From PNKC01 sp039917655 (GTDB lineage Bacteria > Chloroflexota > Dehalococcoidia > Tepidiformales > Tepidiformaceae): 29,037 nt of DNA. A model generated the notes under the pieces. It was not told the origin of the DNA. It saw only the letters and a list, made by a program, of their open reading frames with translations, and made no database searches. The stretch lies in contig JBDSJC010000103.1 in NCBI GenBank assembly GCA_039917655.1, positions 1 through 29,037 on the forward strand, in the 5' to 3' direction. Below, one piece after another: positions 26,101-29,037 of this stretch (within the stretch, counting starts at the first letter, position 1; the number at the start of each line of letters is the position of its first letter). The position numbers and the translations under genes were made by a program.

Positions 26101-26462
26101 ACTACGCGAACTGCACGACCTCGTCCGAAGCCGTGGTAAGCCCGCCGCCTGACGCGCCTCCGCCGTCGATGGTTTCCACGAGTACGACTGCCACCGCTAC
26201 TTATGAATGCACTGGAGATCCCTATTACATAGCATTCACAGCGAATGTCAGTCCGGCATCGGCCACGGGGAACGTGACGTTTTCCGTAGACGGCGCCGGC
26301 GGCGGTGGCGGAAGCGGTCCGTTGATCGGCGGCGGCACGTCTACAACATCTAGCCAGTTCAAGGCGAACGGAACATACACCGTGACCGCCACGTACTCGG
26401 GCGACGCCAACCACACTGCGAGTTCAGGTTCCACTCCACTCTTCGTCGTGTGCGGCGGGTAG
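23151..26462 (+). CDS. FHA - transmembrane - C39-like peptidase protein with short Ig tail (paralogue B)
   Basis: A 1103-residue paralogue of the preceding gene, starting at ATG 23151 with GGGAG upstream. The order is the same: FHA (1-98; G28-R29, S43-R44-R45-H46, but D70-G71 where paralogue A has N70-G71); COG1470/NEW3-like region; membrane helix (about 351-372) with basic residues before it (RWKK), so N-in; C39-like peptidase (about 415-590; Cys452 in CGCAMTS, His557, Asn572-Asp573); Ser/Thr/Pro linker (about 725-800); two four-cysteine modules (about 805-890, 917-1005); one terminal Ig-like domain (about 1010-1103). The core is much more alike than the tails. The stop lies two bases before the likely start of the eCIS-type ATPase gene, so the two are probably co-transcribed. 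Confidence 0.87.
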   Translation: MKFGTLEVTGPDGRRREFPLDLPTLIVGRAEGNGIVIDDLSISRRHARMLIESGRLLIEDLGSAQGTFVDGHIIEPNVPNLVEPSQAIRFGDVEARYLAPVAGAATEAGSPESLLPGALGADDEPADEGPLSVIRLNLTDPPAPIQPGMAAFARLVIHNRGRVVDQVTVTVADLPPEWVAISDQTFKLLPGARQEISIVIQPPQSPDAFMGEFDYSVVVTSLDFQREAVAFGQITVLPFEGTQMGVQPLRSKRDFTLVAQNDGNTVANYALSGADDEAELQYEFELPTLDLYPGQQRNVRFRVRQPKRKLFGGASVLPYKVIARPTHIDADPVLADGLLAVVPPLERWKKPALLAVLLAVAVVAALAWKFGLNDGGGTKAANAEAAYAGVHMCDKNDAVKAAKQVVPAASSGSAAPLFAQTNPAWASDEYAKAKDPEFGPDWCGTTIEQCGCAMTSVATVMALFSLLTMPDGAALTPATVNTWFNTQATKTNHGWVSRGYAYGDVIWTSVNELSGEIARAKPGSPTIRFVRTGTGTEGEIRSELQAGRPIILEVPGHWIAAVGLDGDKILINDPYYADRRTLDVYKGKVKSSVLFEQSNDLSGFVITVPKSERLKVTDKSGKVVGTLNTGTEQEVKESVQLGIDGAFYSTKDAWRDPTCVESPPRPGDGTIQIFLPGNKDDYKIEVLSPDGGPTTVAFHRYDKTGKYSFESKDNTGPAVIAASFDPANIAVGGATTVPGVTPTAENGGASPGGGGIGAGVAAGATASPSSAASTTTTTPSAGGSPTAAPTATRVPATATPLPPASVVVACQVTYNPTPKNAALSCTGTVTGTYTTTAWAVNGVSAPAPPGATTFATSFSGDTVASVMMTACNSTLCTSGVQAVTVKFPPPGSTNTPAPTPTVNPSATPTPPPGNPPPVVPIACNYVSGSNPVQVNCTVSFSEPYTDITWTAVNGAPASLTNSSKSFTTFRQAPGAVRVTARVCYYANCTTSSEAVVSPPPDAPPPSMVSTSTTATATYECTGDPYYIAFTANVSPASATGNVTFSVDGAGGGGGSGPLIGGGTSTTSSQFKANGTYTVTATYSGDANHTASSGSTPLFVVCGG

Positions 26463-26464
26463 TC

Positions 26465-28564
26465 ATGACCGAGATGAACGCCGTCCATCGCGGTCTCGCG
26501 CTTATCGGCCAACTGCTGGCGCTTGAAGTGGAGCGCATGCGCGCGGCGGGAATCGCTGTTGGCGAAGACGACTACCGGGGCCTCTACGTCTCGGACGCCG
26601 AAGCCAACCGCCTTGTGCAGGACGCTAGCTCCAGCAGTGCGAACGAAGGCACCGCCAGCGCGGAGCTGCGGATGCAGGCAGTCCGCAGCCAGCTGGAGAC
26701 CATCGCTGGTGAAACTGGCGGCCCGATCGCCACCCTTGTGGGGATCAGCCACCTGTCTCCCTTCGAGGCCGGCTGCCTGCTGCTCTGCCTCTCGTCCGAA
26801 TACGACCTCGCTACCGAGCGGCTGGTGGCCTACACCCAAGACGACGTTTCGAAGCGGCGTCCGCGCGTGGACCTCGCGCTGCGGCTGCTCGAAGCACCGG
26901 AGGGGCGCCACTCATTGCGGGCTGCCTTCCACGCTGACGCGCCACTGCGCCGCATGCGCCTCATCAGCCTGCACGAAGAGCAGGGGCAGGCGTACACTCC
27001 GCTGCTCGCGCGTTACATCTCGCTTGACCCGCGCATCGCCTCGTATCTGCTAGACGAGACAGGCCTCGATGAGGCGCTCCAAAGCGTGGTGGAGCGCACG
27101 GCAGTACCTCATGCCACCGCCCTCCCGCCGGAGCTCGCGGCGCAAGTCGAGGGGCTTGCAGCGCTGCCAGTGACATCGCTCCACCCGCCGGTGATCGCGG
27201 TCAGCGGCCTGGACCGGACGCGTATCCTGGCGGTTACGCACCAGGTGGCGCAGCCCGCCGGGTTCGGCGTGCTGCGCGCCTCGGCGCCGTTGCTCTTCGC
27301 GGAGCTTGGCTTCGAACCCGGCTTCCTGCGCGCCTCGCGAGAGGCCGCGCTCCAGAATTGCGCGCTCATCCTCGACGGCGTTGACCAACTCAAGCTAGAG
27401 GACGCCGAACGGGTCCGCTTCCTCGCGAAAGACAGCTGCGCCCCGCTGCTCGTGCTCGCCTCGAAGGAGCCGTTCGCCTGGCCCGGGGTGACGATCACGG
27501 TCCCCGCGTTGGAACACGAAGCGCGCCTGGCCCTCTGGCGCAAGCACCTTGCGGAGGACGGGATCGACGAGGCGACGCTTGAGGCCGTGGCCGGAAAATT
27601 CAAGCTCGGGATCACCGAGATCGAGCAGGCCGTGGAGGCTGCGCGCGGCAGCGCCCGTTGGCGCAACGCAGGCTCTCCCGCCGTGGACGAAGCAGACCTC
27701 TACGCGGCGGCGCGCGCGCAATCCACGCCGATCTTGAACAACCTGGCGCACAAGGTCACGCCTCACTACGTCTGGACGGACATCGTCCTTGCCTCGGACC
27801 CGCTACAGCAGCTGCGCGAAATCGCGGGCATGGTGGAGCACCGCCACACGGTCTACGAGGTGTGGGGATTCGAACGCAAGCTCGCAATGGGCAAGGGCAT
27901 CCTCTCCCTGTTCGCCGGACAGTCCGGCACCGGCAAGACGATGGCGGCGGACATCATCGCCGGCGTGCTCGGGCTGGACATGTACAAGATCGACCTCTCG
28001 GGGATCGTCAGCAAGTACATCGGCGAGACGGAGAAGAACCTGAGTACGATCTTCGCCGAGGCCGAAAGCTCGAACTCGATCCTTTTCTTCGATGAGGCGG
28101 ATGCCCTCTTCGGCAAGCGATCAGAGGTCAAGGACGCCCACGACCGCTATGCCAACATCGAAACAGCCTATCTGCTGCAGCGCATGGAGGAGTACTCCGG
28201 CCCGGTGATTCTTTCGACAAACCTGAAGATGAACCTTGACGAAGCGTTCCTACGGAGGCTCCACTTCGTGATCGACTTCCCGATGCCGGAAGAGCCAGAA
28301 CGGCGGCTGATCTGGAGCGGGACGGTGCCCGAACAGGCGCCGCTGGGCGAAGACCTGGACTTCGATTTTCTCGCCCGTCAGTTCAAAATCTCGGGTGGCA
28401 ACATCCGCAACATCGTCCTCTCGGCGGCCTTCCTGGCGGCGGCTGATGACGGCCAGCTCTGCATGCGTCATCTTATCCGGGCGACGCGGCGCGAATACCA
28501 GAAGCTCGGCAAAATGGTGACCGAAGCGGAGTTCGGCCCATACATCGGTGTCCTGAGCCCATAA
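26465..28564 (+). CDS. eCIS-type AAA+ ATPase
   Basis: About 699 residues from ATG 26465 (GTG 26450, overlapping the previous gene, is an alternative). Residues 1-170 are a helical N-terminal region. About 242-400 look like a degenerate AAA-like unit without a Walker A (ILDGVDQLKLED resembles a Walker B). The C-terminal AAA+ domain is intact: Walker A GQSGTGKT at 485-492, Walker B ILFFDEADALFG with D543-E544, a pore-like segment before it (SKYIGETEKNLS), sensor STNLKMNLDEAFLRRL with a candidate Arg finger, and the small helical domain. This architecture is that of the ATPase conserved in extracellular contractile injection system loci (Afp15-like), thought to act in particle assembly. It is the strongest pointer to an eCIS locus here. 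Confidence 0.85.
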   Translation: MTEMNAVHRGLALIGQLLALEVERMRAAGIAVGEDDYRGLYVSDAEANRLVQDASSSSANEGTASAELRMQAVRSQLETIAGETGGPIATLVGISHLSPFEAGCLLLCLSSEYDLATERLVAYTQDDVSKRRPRVDLALRLLEAPEGRHSLRAAFHADAPLRRMRLISLHEEQGQAYTPLLARYISLDPRIASYLLDETGLDEALQSVVERTAVPHATALPPELAAQVEGLAALPVTSLHPPVIAVSGLDRTRILAVTHQVAQPAGFGVLRASAPLLFAELGFEPGFLRASREAALQNCALILDGVDQLKLEDAERVRFLAKDSCAPLLVLASKEPFAWPGVTITVPALEHEARLALWRKHLAEDGIDEATLEAVAGKFKLGITEIEQAVEAARGSARWRNAGSPAVDEADLYAAARAQSTPILNNLAHKVTPHYVWTDIVLASDPLQQLREIAGMVEHRHTVYEVWGFERKLAMGKGILSLFAGQSGTGKTMAADIIAGVLGLDMYKIDLSGIVSKYIGETEKNLSTIFAEAESSNSILFFDEADALFGKRSEVKDAHDRYANIETAYLLQRMEEYSGPVILSTNLKMNLDEAFLRRLHFVIDFPMPEEPERRLIWSGTVPEQAPLGEDLDFDFLARQFKISGGNIRNIVLSAAFLAAADDGQLCMRHLIRATRREYQKLGKMVTEAEFGPYIGVLSP

Positions 28565-28600
28565 ACCCCAACTCCGACGGAACTCTTCCGGGTTAGCGGG

Positions 28601-28629
28601 GTGGCAATTCCGCCGGTGGGGTCTAGAAT
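28601..28629 (+). promoter_or_regulatory. candidate promoter for the DUF4157-like gene
   Basis: GTGGCA (28601-28606, 4/6) and TAGAAT (28624-28629, 5/6) are separated by exactly 17 bases, with an SD (AAGAGG) further on before ATG 28649. It suggests that the repeat-bearing gene can be transcribed separately from the ATPase. Confidence 0.45.
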
Positions 28630-28648
28630 GCACGCGAAGAGGTGCGCC

Positions 28649-29037
28649 ATGTCCGACTTCCAATCAGCCGACCTGCAGCAGCGCATGCGGATCAAGAGCA
28701 ACGAGCACGAAGGCACGGCCGCGCCCGAAAAGCAGCGAGTGCCGGGCCATCCGATGGTCGAACTCCAACGTCACCTCGGAAACGCGCACGTCGCGCGAAT
28801 GATCCAGGCCAAGCACGACGCCTCCCTTCAGCGTCAGGGCGAAGACGACAAACTCCAGGCCAAGCACGACGCCTCCCTCCAGCGCCAAGGCGAAGACGAC
28901 GAACTCCAGGCCAAGCACGACACCTCCCTCCAGCGCGAGGGCGAAGACGACGAACTCCAGGCCAAGCACGACACCTCCCTCCAGCGCGAGGGCGAGGACG
29001 ACGAACTCCAGGCCAAGCACGACACTTCCCTCCAGCG
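28649..29037 (+). CDS. DUF4157/eCIS-core-like protein, N-terminal part (runs off the window)
   Basis: An open frame from ATG 28649, preceded by AAGAGG at good spacing, continues without a stop to the right edge (129 codons seen). The segment VELQRHLGNAHVARMIQAK resembles the N-terminal region of many DUF4157 (eCIS core domain) proteins, which also often carry LQAK/LQRQ-type repeats before the conserved domain. From residue 52 on it consists of a 17-residue repeat (LQAKHD-x-SLQR-x-GEDDE). The DUF4157 domain itself would lie beyond the window, so the family call rests on the N-terminus and on the adjacent eCIS-type ATPase. Such proteins are associated with eCIS particles and often carry toxin domains at the C-terminus. 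No signal peptide is present. Confidence 0.75.
   Translation, partial: MSDFQSADLQQRMRIKSNEHEGTAAPEKQRVPGHPMVELQRHLGNAHVARMIQAKHDASLQRQGEDDKLQAKHDASLQRQGEDDELQAKHDTSLQREGEDDELQAKHDTSLQREGEDDELQAKHDTSLQ
28802..29037 (+). repeat. 51-bp coding tandem repeat (17-residue unit)
   Basis: Units start at 28802, 28853, 28904, 28955 and 29006. The first four are complete and the fifth is cut by the window edge. Units 3 and 4 are almost identical in DNA. Residue changes are few: Ile/Leu at position 1, Ala/Thr at 7, Gln/Glu at 12 and Lys/Glu at 17. The unit is a multiple of three and keeps the frame. Confidence 0.95.

Noticed and set aside
28802..29037. CRISPR-like direct repeats
   Set aside because: The 51-bp units abut without spacers and keep a coding frame. 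They are protein repeats.

Overview
The window is GC-rich bacterial DNA with dense genes and several GTG/TTG starts. No rRNA, tRNA, CRISPR array, transposase or phage integrase was seen. I think the source is probably a Chloroflexota-like bacterium. The reasons are the mix of acyl-CoA dehydrogenases, MaoC and PduO-type genes beside very large TIG/Ig-repeat surface proteins, and the Trp-rich C-terminal domain of the TIG protein, which I associate with that phylum. This is an inference from gene style, not a proven placement.

Region 1 (1-10572) is ordinary metabolism. On the plus strand are a PLP aminotransferase, a small unknown protein, an acyl-CoA dehydrogenase, a lipoprotein and a secreted matrixin-like metalloprotease. 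On the minus strand is a short cluster of a small Cys-rich protein, a MaoC-like double hot-dog protein and an FmdB-type zinc ribbon. A PduO-type cobalamin adenosyltransferase follows on plus. A second minus-strand run holds an acyl-CoA dehydrogenase, QueF, a YjeF_N-domain protein and an acetoacetate-decarboxylase-fold protein. Strong hairpin terminators lie at about 78-102, 3371-3412 and 4053-4083.

Region 2 (10573-11007) is a 435-base gene-free junction, after which everything reads on the plus strand.

Region 3 (11008-29037) looks like a cell-surface/injection module. It contains a secreted Calx-beta/TIG-repeat protein and two tandem paralogues that share an FHA - Ig-like - transmembrane - C39-like peptidase core. 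One paralogue is about 3036 residues with a long Ig-like array, the other about 1103 residues with a short tail. Two bases after the second comes an AAA+ ATPase of the kind found in extracellular contractile injection system (eCIS) loci. The window then ends inside a gene whose N-terminus resembles eCIS-core (DUF4157) proteins and carries a 17-residue tandem repeat. The most interesting point is the tight linkage of the FHA/C39/Ig proteins to these eCIS markers. I infer that an eCIS locus continues past the right edge and that these membrane proteins may serve it as sensor, processing enzyme or surface component. No sheath, tube or baseplate gene is inside the window, so this remains a hypothesis.
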